The notes under the pieces were generated by a model. The model had not been told where the DNA came from and ran no database searches. It saw only the letters and a list, made by a program, of their open reading frames with translations. A program made the translations under genes and the position numbers. Shown here in pieces: positions 7,110 through 17,600 of a stretch of 64,000 nt of DNA. The stretch covers positions 26,388 through 90,387 of the forward strand of contig JAMCPM010000007.1 in assembly GCA_023382335.1 (NCBI GenBank). The letters run 5' to 3'. The stretch comes from Actinomycetota bacterium. Lineage in GTDB: Bacteria > Actinomycetota > Thermoleophilia > BMS3ABIN01. Each line of letters opens with the position of its first letter. Positions within the stretch are counted from its first letter, which is position 1.

Positions 7110-10100
7110 TTACTTCCGCGCCGGCTTGCCCACGACCTCGTTGAAGCTGTCCATGTAGATGACCCGCTGGCTGATGATCAGCTTCTCGCCGCTCTTGCAG
7201 TTGGTGCAGGTCACGTTCACGGGCCCGCCTATGGTCCCCGGGAAGTACGGCGTGGTGCTGCCGCCCCCGGCGCGGGCGACGAAGGTATCGCCGCCGCCGG
7301 CCATCTTCATCGGCGCCCCGCCCGGGCCGATCGCGACCTGGACGTAGACGTCGGCCGCCGCGCTCTGGTTGCCGACCAGTATCCAGTCACCCTTCATCAG
7401 CGGCGGCGTCAGGTCGTACCAGGTGAAGACAGAACCGTCGCCCATGTCCCGCGGGCTGGTTCCCTGGACCTCCTCGAAGGAATCCTTGTAGAGCACGCGC
7501 TGGCTGGCCATGATTTTCTGGTCGCCGCGGCAGCTGGTGCAGCCGACGTGGACCGGGCCGCCCATGGTGTTGGGGAACACAGGCGTTATGCGCCCGCCCG
7601 CCGGTATCGAATAGTCGCCCATGCGTTTGCCGCCGATCTCGACGTAGACGTCGGCGGCGGCGCTGCTGTTCTCGTTGCCGATCAGCACCCAGTTTCCATT
7701 CATGGAATTCTCGCGCTTGGAGTCGTACCAGGTGAAAAAGTATTCCTTGTCAAGATCGCTGACGCCGGTTCCCATGACCTCGGAGAACGCGTTTTTGTAG
7801 ATGACCCTCTGGCTGACGATCAGCTTCTGGCCGCCGCGGCTCTTGACCCTGACCGAACCGTCCATCATGCCAGCATACGTCGGTGTGGCGATGCCGCCCG
7901 GCGGCAAGGTGTAGGTTCCCTTACAGGTGGAGCCAATATAGACGTCGACGACGGCGCTGGAGTTGTCGGCGTTGCCGATGAGGATCCAGTTGCCGTTCAT
8001 GCCGTTCTCGGGTCTGGAATCATACCAGGTGAAGCGGTAGTCGGAGTCGAGGTCGCTGTCGCGCACCGCCATCACCTCGTTGAAGGAATCCTTGAAGAGC
8101 ACCCGCTGGCTGACCAGCAGTTCGTTGCCGGCGGTGGAGACCACCTTCACCGGCCCGCTGGTGCGTCCCGGGAACTGCGGCGTGATGCGGTCGCCCGGGG
8201 CGATCGTCCAGGAGCCGACCTTCTCGTTGCCAATATAGATGTCGACCGGCGCCGGAGTGTCTTCCTGGTTGATGACCAGGATCCAGTTTCCCTTCATGCC
8301 GTTCTCGGGTTTGGAGTCATACCAGGGTGCGTAATAGGTCATGGAATAGACGAAGGTGGAAGTCACGGTCGCCGATTGCAGCCCCACGCGGTCTTTGACA
8401 AAAAGCTTTATTGTGTGGCTTCCCTGCGCCAGGCCGGCGGCCTGGTAAGTGAGGCCGTTGCCGTCAACGGTGGCGCCGGCGGTCACATCCTTGCCGTCGA
8501 GCAGCAGGCTGGCGGAGCCGGGGTCGATGCCGGAGCCGTAATCCGACCAGGCGGCGCTGATGAGCGGGCTGTTGTTCTCGACGTGGGCGCCGTTGACCGG
8601 AGTGAGGCTGTCGATCACCGGCGGATCGTTATCGATCATGTAAGTGAAGGTAGAAGTGCTGGTCGCCGACTGCTTGCCGGTCTTGTCCCTGACGCTCACC
8701 GAAACCGTGTGGTCGCCAAGGGACAGGCCGCTGGCGGCATAGGTGAGGCCGTACTGGCCGAGCGCCGCGCCGCCGCTGACATCGGCGCCATCGAGCTCCA
8801 GATGCGCCGTGTACTGATCCACGCCGGCGCCGTAGTCGGTCCAGGCGGCGCTGATGAGCGGATCGGGATTGTTGACGAATCCGCCATCGACGGGGGTGAG
8901 GCTGTCGATCACCGGCGGCTGGGTGTCGACCGTGAATGTGCAGGTGGAGGTTCCCTTGTTGCCGGCATTGTCGTAGACCTCAAAAACAGCGGTATGCGGC
9001 CCGTCGCCTAAAGGCGCCGGCGTGTAGACGGTCTCGGCCGCTCCCGGTGAGATCGCGGCCGCAACGCCGTCGAGCTTCATCGACGCCGAGGAGCTGTTGA
9101 CGCCGTACTGGTCCTGGTAGGCGAAGCGGATCTCCGGGGTGGCGTTCTCCACCACCGTGCCGCAAAGCGCCGAAGGCGTGATCGCGGGTGGCGTGTGATC
9201 GATGCTGAAGGTCCATTCCTTCATGTTCTTGTTGCCCTTGCTGTCGGTGGCGATGACCCTGACCGTATGGTCGCCGTCGGTCATCGGCATCTGCACCGCC
9301 TCCAGAGTCGAGCAGCCGGAACCCCATTTCGTGACCACCGTGTGGTCCCAGGAAATCCCTGCCGGGCTCCAGTGCACTCCCACGGCGTAACACTTAGTCA
9401 CCTCGTAACCGTCGAACCACATCTGCGGCCCGTTAGCGGTTCCGTGGGAGGCGACGCCGTCGGGATCGGAGTAGCTGACGCTGATGCTGTCGAGGGGATC
9501 GTTTGTGGAAACGGCGGGATGCTCATCGCTGAAAGTGGGGCCGTCGGGATTGAAGACTGAATAGGTGAAGGCCGAGCTGAGCGTGTCCGACTGGTGCCCG
9601 ATGTTGTCCTTGACGTATACGGAGACCGTGTGGACGCCCAGCCCCAGGCCGCTGGCCTGATAGCTGAGGCCGTCAGCCGTGACGGTCGCGCCCGCGGTGA
9701 CATCGGCGCCGTCGAGCGTCAGGTGCGCCGAGGTCTGGTTGATTCCGGAAGAGCCGAGGTCGTGCCAGGCGGCCTTGATCAGGGGATCGGTCGTGTTGAC
9801 GGTATCGCCGTTGGCGGGAGTGATGCCGTCGACCACCGGCGCCTGCGTGTCGTCTGAATAGTTGAAGGTGGAGCTGCGGGTCAGCGACTGGTGGCCGACC
9901 TTGTCTTTGACATAAAGTGAAATCGTGTGGGAACCGAGCGAGAGGCCGCCGGCCTGATAGCTGATGCCGTACTGGTCGGCAGTCGCGCCCGCGGTGACAT
10001 CGGCGCCGTCGAGCGTCAGGTGCGCCGAGTACTGGTCGACGCCGGCGGAATCGGGATCGTGCCAGGCCGCCTGTATCAGGGGATTGGCGATCTGCACCAG

Positions 10101-11267
10101 GGAACCGTCAGCCGGAGTGAGGCTGTCGATCAGCGGCGCCTGAGTGTCGTTGGAAAAGATGAAGGTCGAGCTGCGCGTCGAGGACTGCTTGCCGGTCTTG
10201 TCACTGACATACACGGAAACCGTGTGGCTGCCCTGCGCCAGGTTGCCGGTCTGGTATGTGAGGCCATACTGGGTGACGGTGGCGCCCGCGGTGACATCGC
10301 CGCCGTCGAGCGTCAGGTGCGCCGTGTACTGGTCGGCGCCGGCGCCGGTGTCTGACCAGGCGGCGCTGACGAGCGGGCTGGCGGTGTTGACCACCGAGCC
10401 GTCGGCGGGAGTCAGGCTGGTGACCTGCGGCGCCTGCGTGTCGACGGTGAAACCGCAGATGGCGCTGCCCTTGTTGCCGGCGCTGTCCTTGATCTCGAAA
10501 ATCGCGGTATGCACACCGTCAGCGAGAGCCTGCCCGGGAGTGTAGACGGCTTCAGCGGGTCCTGCCGCCGCCGTGACCGTGACCCCGTCGAGCTTCATCA
10601 CCGCCGAGGACGTATCGATGCCGCTGGCGTCAGAATAAGTGAATGAAATAGTTGGTGTGGCGGAGGGCGCGATCGTGCCGCAGAGCGCCGAGGGCGTGAC
10701 CGCCGGTGCGGTGTGGTCCATGCTGAAGGTCCACTCCAAGGTGTTGGAATTGCCCAGCTTGTCGGTCGCCTTGACCCTGACGGTATGCGTGCCGTCGGAC
10801 ATGGGGAGGAACTCCGCCGCCAGCGCGCTGCAACCGACGGGATTCCACTGGGTCACAGTGTAATGGTCCCACCACATGCCGGTTGCGGTCCAGTGCATGC
10901 CGACTGCCGAACATTTAGTCGTCTCGTAGCCGTCGTACCAAATCTGCGGCCCGTTGGCCCATCCGTGCGCGACGACGCCGTCGGGGTCGGAATAACTGAC
11001 GCTTATCGCCTGATAGACATCGGATGCCGCGGCGGCCGGCTGCTGGTTGCTGAAGATGGGGCCGTCGGGATTGTAATTGATGTAGGAAGCGCTGGAAACG
11101 AAGATGCTGGGGCTGCTGCTGAAAATGACCGTGTCGGGGGAAAGTGGGGCAGAAGAGCCGGAACTATCGCTGGCAGCCAGAAGGAACGAGGGAACCGCGA
11201 TCGCGAGAGCGACGAAAATGGCCGGCAACAAGATCAGCGCCAGGCGAGCCCGACGGATGCGTTTCAT
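7110..11267 (-). CDS. Giant secreted Ig-repeat protein with four C-terminal WYD repeats
   Basis: A 1385-residue product starting behind AAGGAG. It has a Sec signal peptide (residues 1-32, core LALILLPAIFVALAIAVP). A 200-residue module at about 66-280 (YSDPDG, ANGPQ.W.DGYE, EWTFS.DHT) recurs at about 572-785, so the middle arose by a large internal duplication. Three Ig-like repeats follow the first module and two follow the second. Each repeat has DTQAP, SLTPADG, LDGADVTAGAT and HTVSVYVKD. From about 975 to the end come four roughly 100-residue repeats that open FTWYDS and close SQRV..K.SF.EV, shared with the next two genes upstream. The protein is extracellular and possibly adhesive. No enzyme domain or sorting signal was seen, and the WYD repeats may act as the surface-attachment part. 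Confidence 0.85.
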   Translation of the reverse strand: MKRIRRARLALILLPAIFVALAIAVPSFLLAASDSSGSSAPLSPDTVIFSSSPSIFVSSASYINYNPDGPIFSNQQPAAAASDVYQAISVSYSDPDGVVAHGWANGPQIWYDGYETTKCSAVGMHWTATGMWWDHYTVTQWNPVGCSALAAEFLPMSDGTHTVRVKATDKLGNSNTLEWTFSMDHTAPAVTPSALCGTIAPSATPTISFTYSDASGIDTSSAVMKLDGVTVTAAAGPAEAVYTPGQALADGVHTAIFEIKDSAGNKGSAICGFTVDTQAPQVTSLTPADGSVVNTASPLVSAAWSDTGAGADQYTAHLTLDGGDVTAGATVTQYGLTYQTGNLAQGSHTVSVYVSDKTGKQSSTRSSTFIFSNDTQAPLIDSLTPADGSLVQIANPLIQAAWHDPDSAGVDQYSAHLTLDGADVTAGATADQYGISYQAGGLSLGSHTISLYVKDKVGHQSLTRSSTFNYSDDTQAPVVDGITPANGDTVNTTDPLIKAAWHDLGSSGINQTSAHLTLDGADVTAGATVTADGLSYQASGLGLGVHTVSVYVKDNIGHQSDTLSSAFTYSVFNPDGPTFSDEHPAVSTNDPLDSISVSYSDPDGVASHGTANGPQMWFDGYEVTKCYAVGVHWSPAGISWDHTVVTKWGSGCSTLEAVQMPMTDGDHTVRVIATDSKGNKNMKEWTFSIDHTPPAITPSALCGTVVENATPEIRFAYQDQYGVNSSSASMKLDGVAAAISPGAAETVYTPAPLGDGPHTAVFEVYDNAGNKGTSTCTFTVDTQPPVIDSLTPVDGGFVNNPDPLISAAWTDYGAGVDQYTAHLELDGADVSGGAALGQYGLTYAASGLSLGDHTVSVSVRDKTGKQSATSTSTFTYMIDNDPPVIDSLTPVNGAHVENNSPLISAAWSDYGSGIDPGSASLLLDGKDVTAGATVDGNGLTYQAAGLAQGSHTIKLFVKDRVGLQSATVTSTFVYSMTYYAPWYDSKPENGMKGNWILVINQEDTPAPVDIYIGNEKVGSWTIAPGDRITPQFPGRTSGPVKVVSTAGNELLVSQRVLFKDSFNEVMAVRDSDLDSDYRFTWYDSRPENGMNGNWILIGNADNSSAVVDVYIGSTCKGTYTLPPGGIATPTYAGMMDGSVRVKSRGGQKLIVSQRVIYKNAFSEVMGTGVSDLDKEYFFTWYDSKRENSMNGNWVLIGNENSSAAADVYVEIGGKRMGDYSIPAGGRITPVFPNTMGGPVHVGCTSCRGDQKIMASQRVLYKDSFEEVQGTSPRDMGDGSVFTWYDLTPPLMKGDWILVGNQSAAADVYVQVAIGPGGAPMKMAGGGDTFVARAGGGSTTPYFPGTIGGPVNVTCTNCKSGEKLIISQRVIYMDSFNEVVGKPARK

Positions 11268-11371
11268 GCTGTAACTCCTTGGAGTTTTTGCGCTGGGTGA
11301 CGCATTTCACCTGCGAAATGCGGTATTTAATAATACTCGCCTGGGGTATTTCGGTCAAGGACAAACAAAAA

Positions 11372-11440
11372 GGGGACACATTACTTAATTCCAATTAAGT
11401 AATGTGTCCCCAAAACCGGCAATTTAGTAATGTGTCCCCG
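11372..11440. repeat. REP-like palindrome, locus 1
   Basis: GGGGACACATTACTTAATT, a 2-nt centre, then its exact complement (11372-11411) form a perfect 19-bp inverted repeat. A further AATTTAGTAATGTGTCCCC copy follows at 11421-11439. The same family occurs at 14519, 20598, 26059 and 36894, always between genes. Confidence 0.85.
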
Positions 11441-11472
11441 AATCCCCCCGAATCCCCCCGAATCCCCCGAAT
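11437..11472. repeat. Short tandem repeat (CCCCCCGAAT)n
   Basis: Four near-identical units of 9-10 nt (CCCCCCGAAT, the last shortened) follow the palindrome directly and end just inside the 3' flank of the next gene. Slippage is the likely origin. Confidence 0.8.
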
Positions 11473-11478
11473 GCGCTG

Positions 11479-14367
11479 CTATTGCCCCTTGCCGACGATC
11501 TCGTTGAAATAGCCGTTCCAGAGGACGCGCTGGGAGGCGAAGACCAGGTACGGCGTTCGCTTGAGTTGAATGCCCCCCGGCGCGGTTTCAGATTTCCATG
11601 CCTCGACCTCGACCGGACCGCCCATTCTCCCCGGGAATGTCGGTGTCTTGTTATCGTACGGGTTAACCACATCGCCCCAAACGGTTACACCGGCAATCCG
11701 GACTTCCGCATATAACGGCTTATCAGTCGGGTTTGATATCAACACCCAGTTCTTCGCGCCGGCGGATGCCTGGTCGTACCAGGTCCAGGTCGAAGTGGTG
11801 AAGGAGATATCTGCTGGCACCGAACCAGCGAGTTCTCCGAACGAAGGTCCCCACAAGACTCGTTGCGAGACCACAATATTCGCATCTGGACTTGAGGATC
11901 CCTCATTGTATCCCCATGCGTACACAGGACCGCCCATAACCGGCTTGCGGAAGGCATGTGTTTCGTATGCGCCGAGAACTGCCTCATCGACGTATACGGG
12001 GTTGTTAAGGTTGCCGACCGCGATTTGGGCGTTGATCTTCGTGGAACTCGGATTCGAGACTACGATCCAGTTTGAACCGTTGACATCGTCATACCAGGTC
12101 CAGATGTTGGCCGGGCTCAGCTTCGATGCAGCGATTCCCGGCATCTCATTGAATGCGCCGTTATAGAGCACGCGTTGAGAGGCGATGACCTTACGTGGGT
12201 CGCTATCCTCATTCCCACCCTGCTTCCATGCTTTCACTTCAACAGGACCTCCGAACCTTCCGGCATATATTGGCGTCCAGGTTTGTCCCGGCGCAAGATC
12301 CCTGGCTTCAGAGATATCAGGGCCGGCGTTGTGTACGGTCACGTGCACGGTTATGTTCTCGCCGTTATCGGGAGGATTGGCCACAAGTATCCAGTTCCTC
12401 ATCCCGGCGCTGGCGCTGTCGTAGACCGGCCACCAGTAGTGCGAATCGAGGTTGTAATAGGAAGTGCCCCAGACCTCCTCGAAGGAATTGCCGAACAGTG
12501 AACGTTCACTGACCAGGGAATCCCCATAATGGGAATCCACCTTGACCGGACCTCCCATCCTGCCGTTAGGCGGCATGTTTTTGGTCTCACCTTTATTGAT
12601 AAACATGTTGTTTGCCAGCAAGTCCATCGAACCGGAACCGGCATTGTGCATCCGGATGTCGATGAGGTTCGAACGTGCTGCGGGCGACCCGGAGAACGGC
12701 TGAGCCTCCAGCACCCAGGTCCTGCCAAACAAGCTGTCGAACCAGGGAAAGTAATACGTGGCAGGTGCGGCGAAGGACCATTGTGCCACGCGCTTGTTGT
12801 GCGCATTGTCCCCGACCACAAGCCCCACGTTTTGTGTTCCGTCTCCGGTGACGTTAACCGAAATGTGGCCGGGCGTTATTGTGGCCTCGCTGGTGACGTC
12901 CCTGTTGTTGACATACATAATTATCGATGCGTTGTCTATACCGGAATCAGAATCTGAAAAATCGGCACTGATGTTGAATGAATTCCCGGCCTGGTCGGCT
13001 GTGGGAAGCGTATTCGTGATGACAGGAGCCGAGATTTCGACCGGGGTCACGAAAACATCTGACATGTTATTGGTATCGTCCGAGACCAGATTGCTCGCTT
13101 GTGACTCGAAGCCTAGAGCTTTGCCGTCTGAAGAAATCGCAGGCTTGATGCTGTCGCTTGTCCCTGCCGATCCATCCGCATTTCTGGACACGAGACCAAT
13201 ATCGCCAGTGGTTGTATCTTTGACAAAAATATCGGTCTTCCCATTTTTGTCATCAATCACTAGATTTGTTGCATTAGATTCGAAGGCAACGTAGCGGCCA
13301 TTTCCTGAGATAGAAGGATGATAGCTGCGATCACTTGCCTCAGAACCCGATGAATCCGATGAGGCGCAGGTGGTGATTCCGGTCTGGGTATCCTTTACGT
13401 AGATATCATCAGGCCCATAAAAGCCCGGGACGACATTGATCGCCTCTGATTGGAACGCCACGTAGCGGCCGTCGGCGGATAGCGATGCGAATTGGCTGTT
13501 ACCTTGAACCAGATTTCCGGATGAACTCGTGGATGCACATATGGTGGTTCCGCTAATCGTGTCCTTCACGTAAGACTGGTAGTAGGCGTAGGTAACCCCA
13601 GCCACCAAATTGGTTGAGTTCGATATGAATTCCACATACCGGCCATCCCCGGAAATTTCAGGGTCGAGACTTGAACTGTCTCCTTGAATTCCTGACGAAT
13701 TCGATGAAATCAGCGTGGTGGTTCCCGTCTGAGTATCTTTGAGATAGACGTTTGAGCGGTTAAACCAGCCACCTGGAGCCAAGTTGGAAGCGGACACGAA
13801 AGCCACATAGCGGCCGTTGTCTGAGATAGATCCGTAGTAGCTGTAATTGTTACCTTCGATTCCCGATGAGTTCGAAGATACGAGGGACGTCATTCCGGTC
13901 TGGGTATCCTTGACGAAGACATCGGGTTGGCCGTTGGTATCACCTGTAACAAGGTTTGTCGCCCCGGATGAAAAAGCGACATAGCGGCCATCAGCGGAAA
14001 TAGAAGAAGCGTAGCTGTAACTGGATCCATTTGACGGGTTGCCGTAGGCATCTGTTGATGCGCAGATGGTCACGCCGGTCTGGGTATCTTTGACGAACAC
14101 ATCCTTGAAATTATCCGTGCTTGCGCCAGTAAGGTTATTGCTGTCGGAGGTAAAAGCTACATAGCGGCCGTCAGAGGAGACAGATGCCGAATCGCTGGTC
14201 ATGTTTCCCTGGATTCCAGTGGAATCAGTTGACGCTCTCGTTATCTGGCTTGGCGCGACCGCCGAGGCGATAAAGGAAGGAATCAGCAGCAGCGCAGCCA
14301 TCAGCGCCAATGCGATGATCACGGGAACTGCCAAAGCGAACCTGCGAACCGGCCTGCGAACTTTCAT
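11479..14367 (-). CDS. Secreted seven-bladed TolB/PD40-like propeller protein with four WYD repeats
   Basis: A 962-residue product with GGGAGAG before the ATG and a signal peptide (core FALAVPVIIALALMAALLLI). Residues of about 50-460 hold seven units of the type S.SADGRYVAFSS...NLV followed by DVFVKDTQTG, the pattern of PD40/TolB beta-propeller blades; seven units make one closed propeller. An Ig-like domain follows (about 470-560), then four C-terminal WYD repeats (about 565-962) ending ASQRVLWNGYFNEIVGKGQ. These are homologous to the repeats of both neighbours. The expected location is the cell surface or the medium. No catalytic motif is visible. Confidence 0.85.
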   Translation of the reverse strand: MKVRRPVRRFALAVPVIIALALMAALLLIPSFIASAVAPSQITRASTDSTGIQGNMTSDSASVSSDGRYVAFTSDSNNLTGASTDNFKDVFVKDTQTGVTICASTDAYGNPSNGSSYSYASSISADGRYVAFSSGATNLVTGDTNGQPDVFVKDTQTGMTSLVSSNSSGIEGNNYSYYGSISDNGRYVAFVSASNLAPGGWFNRSNVYLKDTQTGTTTLISSNSSGIQGDSSSLDPEISGDGRYVEFISNSTNLVAGVTYAYYQSYVKDTISGTTICASTSSSGNLVQGNSQFASLSADGRYVAFQSEAINVVPGFYGPDDIYVKDTQTGITTCASSDSSGSEASDRSYHPSISGNGRYVAFESNATNLVIDDKNGKTDIFVKDTTTGDIGLVSRNADGSAGTSDSIKPAISSDGKALGFESQASNLVSDDTNNMSDVFVTPVEISAPVITNTLPTADQAGNSFNISADFSDSDSGIDNASIIMYVNNRDVTSEATITPGHISVNVTGDGTQNVGLVVGDNAHNKRVAQWSFAAPATYYFPWFDSLFGRTWVLEAQPFSGSPAARSNLIDIRMHNAGSGSMDLLANNMFINKGETKNMPPNGRMGGPVKVDSHYGDSLVSERSLFGNSFEEVWGTSYYNLDSHYWWPVYDSASAGMRNWILVANPPDNGENITVHVTVHNAGPDISEARDLAPGQTWTPIYAGRFGGPVEVKAWKQGGNEDSDPRKVIASQRVLYNGAFNEMPGIAASKLSPANIWTWYDDVNGSNWIVVSNPSSTKINAQIAVGNLNNPVYVDEAVLGAYETHAFRKPVMGGPVYAWGYNEGSSSPDANIVVSQRVLWGPSFGELAGSVPADISFTTSTWTWYDQASAGAKNWVLISNPTDKPLYAEVRIAGVTVWGDVVNPYDNKTPTFPGRMGGPVEVEAWKSETAPGGIQLKRTPYLVFASQRVLWNGYFNEIVGKGQ

Positions 14368-14518
14368 TTGATCTCTCCCTGCCCGGGCCGCCCTGTCTGG
14401 GCGGCCGATTACCCGCTTCCGTTCCCCGAGAACTCAAAAAAAGTGGACCAATATTACAACTAATGATCTATTAGGTCAACGAGAACAAAGGGGAGAATAA
14501 AAGGGACACAGAATAAAA

Positions 14519-14585
14519 GGGACACATTACTTAATTCCAATTTAGTAATGTGTCCCCAAAACAGGCAATTTAGTAATGTGTCCCC
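14519..14585. repeat. REP-like palindrome, locus 2
   Basis: GGGACACATTACTTAATT and its inverted partner AATTTAGTAATGTGTCCCC (14519-14556), plus a third arm at 14568-14585. The arrangement matches locus 1. A partial GGGACACA copy precedes it at about 14503. Confidence 0.85.
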
Positions 14586-14619
14586 AAAATTAAGGGCGGG
14601 CCGCTTGCGCGGCCCGCCC
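14586..14619 (-). terminator. Intrinsic terminator of the gene at 14692-18627
   Basis: On the minus strand a perfect 11-bp stem (GGGCGGGCCGC, loop GCAA, GCGGCCCGCCC) is followed by TTAATTTT. It lies 73 nt beyond the stop codon of the giant secreted protein gene. Confidence 0.8.
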
Positions 14620-14691
14620 TGATCGTTCTGCTTATATTCCGTCTGGGCTTTGGTCTATTCCTTCAGACTGCCAGCCGGATTTGTTTTTTGC

Positions 14692-17600
14692 TTACTGCTG
14701 GCCCAGCGTCTCGTTGAAGTAGCCGTTCCAGAGTACCCGCTGTGATGCCATCACGTTGGCGGGAGTGCCCTTGCCGGCATCGGTCCAGGCCTTGACCTCG
14801 ACCGGTCCGCCCATGATCCCGGGGAAGGCCGGCAGAGCGTTCTTGCCTGCATCGATTGTGCCGCTGGCTCTGACTATGTTCTGAACCGTGACCTCATAGT
14901 AGATCTGGCTGTTGCCGGGATTGGCGACCAGTACCCAGTTGCGGGCGCCGGCAGACTGCATGTCATACCAGGTCCACTTGTAGCCTGTGTGCAGGTTGTT
15001 GGCGTCATAACCGGGGACTTCCTCGAAGGACGGGCCCCAGGTGATGCGTTGTGAGGCGATCGAGCGCTTCGGTGTGGTCATGCCGGCATCCGAGAATGTC
15101 TCGACCTTGACCGGACCGCCGATGCCCATGTCGAACATCGGAGTTACCTTCTGGCCGGGAACGATCGGGCCGCCGGAACCAGCCACAGCGCCGTTGATGG
15201 TGATCCTGTAATACAGATCGTCAACATTATCGGTGCCGTCCTGGTTTGTCAGCGGATTTGCGATCAGTACCCAATCCCTGTTTCCAGGTGTTGTCTGGTC
15301 ATACCAGGTCCAGAGGTATTTGTCGCTCAGCTTCTCGTTGGGAATGCCGGGCACCTCATTGAAGGCGCCGCCATTGTTTGACAGCACCCTCTGCGATGCC
15401 ATGACCTTCATCGGGTTGGTTCCCTTTGCCCCAGATGCTACATCCCAGGCCTGGACCTCTACCGGTCCGCCCATGATGCCGGGGAAGTGGGCATTGATCT
15501 GCTGGCCGGCGGGGATAACGCCCTGTTGATGAACATCGCCGGCGATCCTGATCTGGTAGTACACGTCAGCCGCTGCATTGGTATTTGATACCAGTACCCA
15601 GTCCTTATAGCCGAGGCTCTGCTCGTCATACCAGGTCCAGTAGTAGTGGTCGGACAGGTCACTCTCGTTCATCGCCGGAACTTCTTCCAGCGAGTTGCCG
15701 CCCTTGGGCCACAGGATGCGCTGGCTCATGAGGCCGTTGGCGCCGGTCGTCGATGTCGCCTTGACCGGGCCGGCCATGAGGCTGTCGAACTTGGGAGTGA
15801 TCAGATTGTTAGGCGTCACGACGCCGCCGCTTGCCAGCGTCTTGACGTTTCCTCCGATCGACAGATCGTAGTCGACGTCGCCGGACGCGTTGGCGTTGCC
15901 GAGCAGGATCCAGTTATCGCCCCAGATGTTGTCGTACCAGGTCCAGAAGTAATTGATCTGGGTCAGGTTGAACGAGCCGGTGCCGAGCGTCGCGCTATTG
16001 CCAACATTATCCTCGGTGTAAACCGAGAAGGTGTGGGCGCCGGCGGTCACGCTGGCCGGGCAATCGATCGCGGCGGCCGTCCTGGTGCAGCCGGTCAGGG
16101 CCGTACCCGAACCATCGAGGTAGATGGCAGAGGATGCAGAATTGATGCCGCTGCCGGACCCGTAGTCGGCAAGCGCCGCGTGCAGCGTCGGCGTCGAGGT
16201 CTGAATGTCGCCGCTCGGCGTTAATCCGGAGATCACCGGATTGGATGTATCGATGTTGAAGTGCTGCGTTCCGGTGCCGGGATGGCCCGGATTGAACTCG
16301 GCCGAGAAGACGACCGTGTGGGGAGTGCCTTCGGCAAGAACGGCTACTGGCGTGCACGATATCGATGTATCGTTCGCTGTCACTGTTCCATCGCAGGCTG
16401 AGCCATCGATGGTTACTGTTGCTGTCGCCGGATTGATATGCCCCGCGCCGATACCACTGATCGCTGCGCTGAGCGCCGGAGTCGTATCGCTGGTCCAGTT
16501 GCCGTCGGTCGGGCCAGGCAGGTAACCGAATCCGTTCGGCGTGACCGTCGGCGCCGTGGTGTCGACGGTGAACGTGTCGGTGCCGGCGGAGCTGCCTGCG
16601 TTAGTGGCAGTGTCAACGACGGTTATCTTGGCGTTGTAGGTATTCGGTGCGCCAGGAAGCACGTCTGTTACGGGACAGCTGATGGCGCCGCTGGTGATGG
16701 TACAGGAATACTGCAGCGCCAGGGGCCACGTAGAGCCGCCGTCATTGCTCAGGTTCAGGGTCGCTGTTGCCGGAAGCCCACCTGACGGGGCCGGGTCGGT
16801 AACGGTGCCGGTGATCGTCGGCGACGCATTGTTCGACGTTCCTGTCGGCGCGGTATAAGTCACCGTCGGCGCCACGTTGTCGCCCACGTAGAACGAAGTG
16901 GTGCTTGTCTGCGGGTTGCCGGCCAGATCTCCAGTGAAGATCTCGAGCGTATGAGCACCATATGCCAGGCCCGAGGTCGGGCAGCTGACGCTGGTAGTGG
17001 TGATGGTGCAGCCGGACATGATCATGGCGCTATCTACGTGGACCATGGTCACGGCAGGATCGACATTGATGCCGCTGCCGCCGGCGTTGTCGCCGAGAGT
17101 TGCGCTTACGGTCGGTGACGCGGTGTAGACAGTTGCCGCATTGGCCGGCGAGACGCTGCTGATCGTCGGCGCTGTCACGTCGGTCCAGAAGTCAAGCGGA
17201 GCCGAGGTGCCGTTTGCATAACCGTCATAGACGGTCAGGGTGCCGGTGTAGTGAGTATTGGCAACCAGGCCCGTGAGGCTCGAGGTATGGACCGCGTTCA
17301 GGACCGTGCTGTTGACGTGAATGGCGGGAGCGCCGCCGGAACCGGTCAGATCGATCTTGCTGGTCGCGGGCTCACCGGCGGTCCTGGCAACATCGGCGGA
17401 CGTCGCCGTGATGTTGCTGATGGTCGGTCCGGAGCTGATGGACGGCGCAGTCGTGTCGACCTTGCCAGTGAAAGACGTAGTGCTCTGCAGCGGCAGGCCA
17501 TCGCCATAGGCGACCTGCTGCTCGCCCAGGGTTCCGTTCCAGTGCGAGATGCCACCGGTGATGGAGCCGCCGGTGATCATGGTGTAGCCGAGCATCTTCA

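Noticed and set aside
7548..9011. Plus-strand 487-codon open frame
   Set aside because: It is antisense to the Ig and WYD repeats of the giant secreted protein. Its sequence (VDVGGG, AVDHRR) merely mirrors the repeats, and it has no ribosome binding site.
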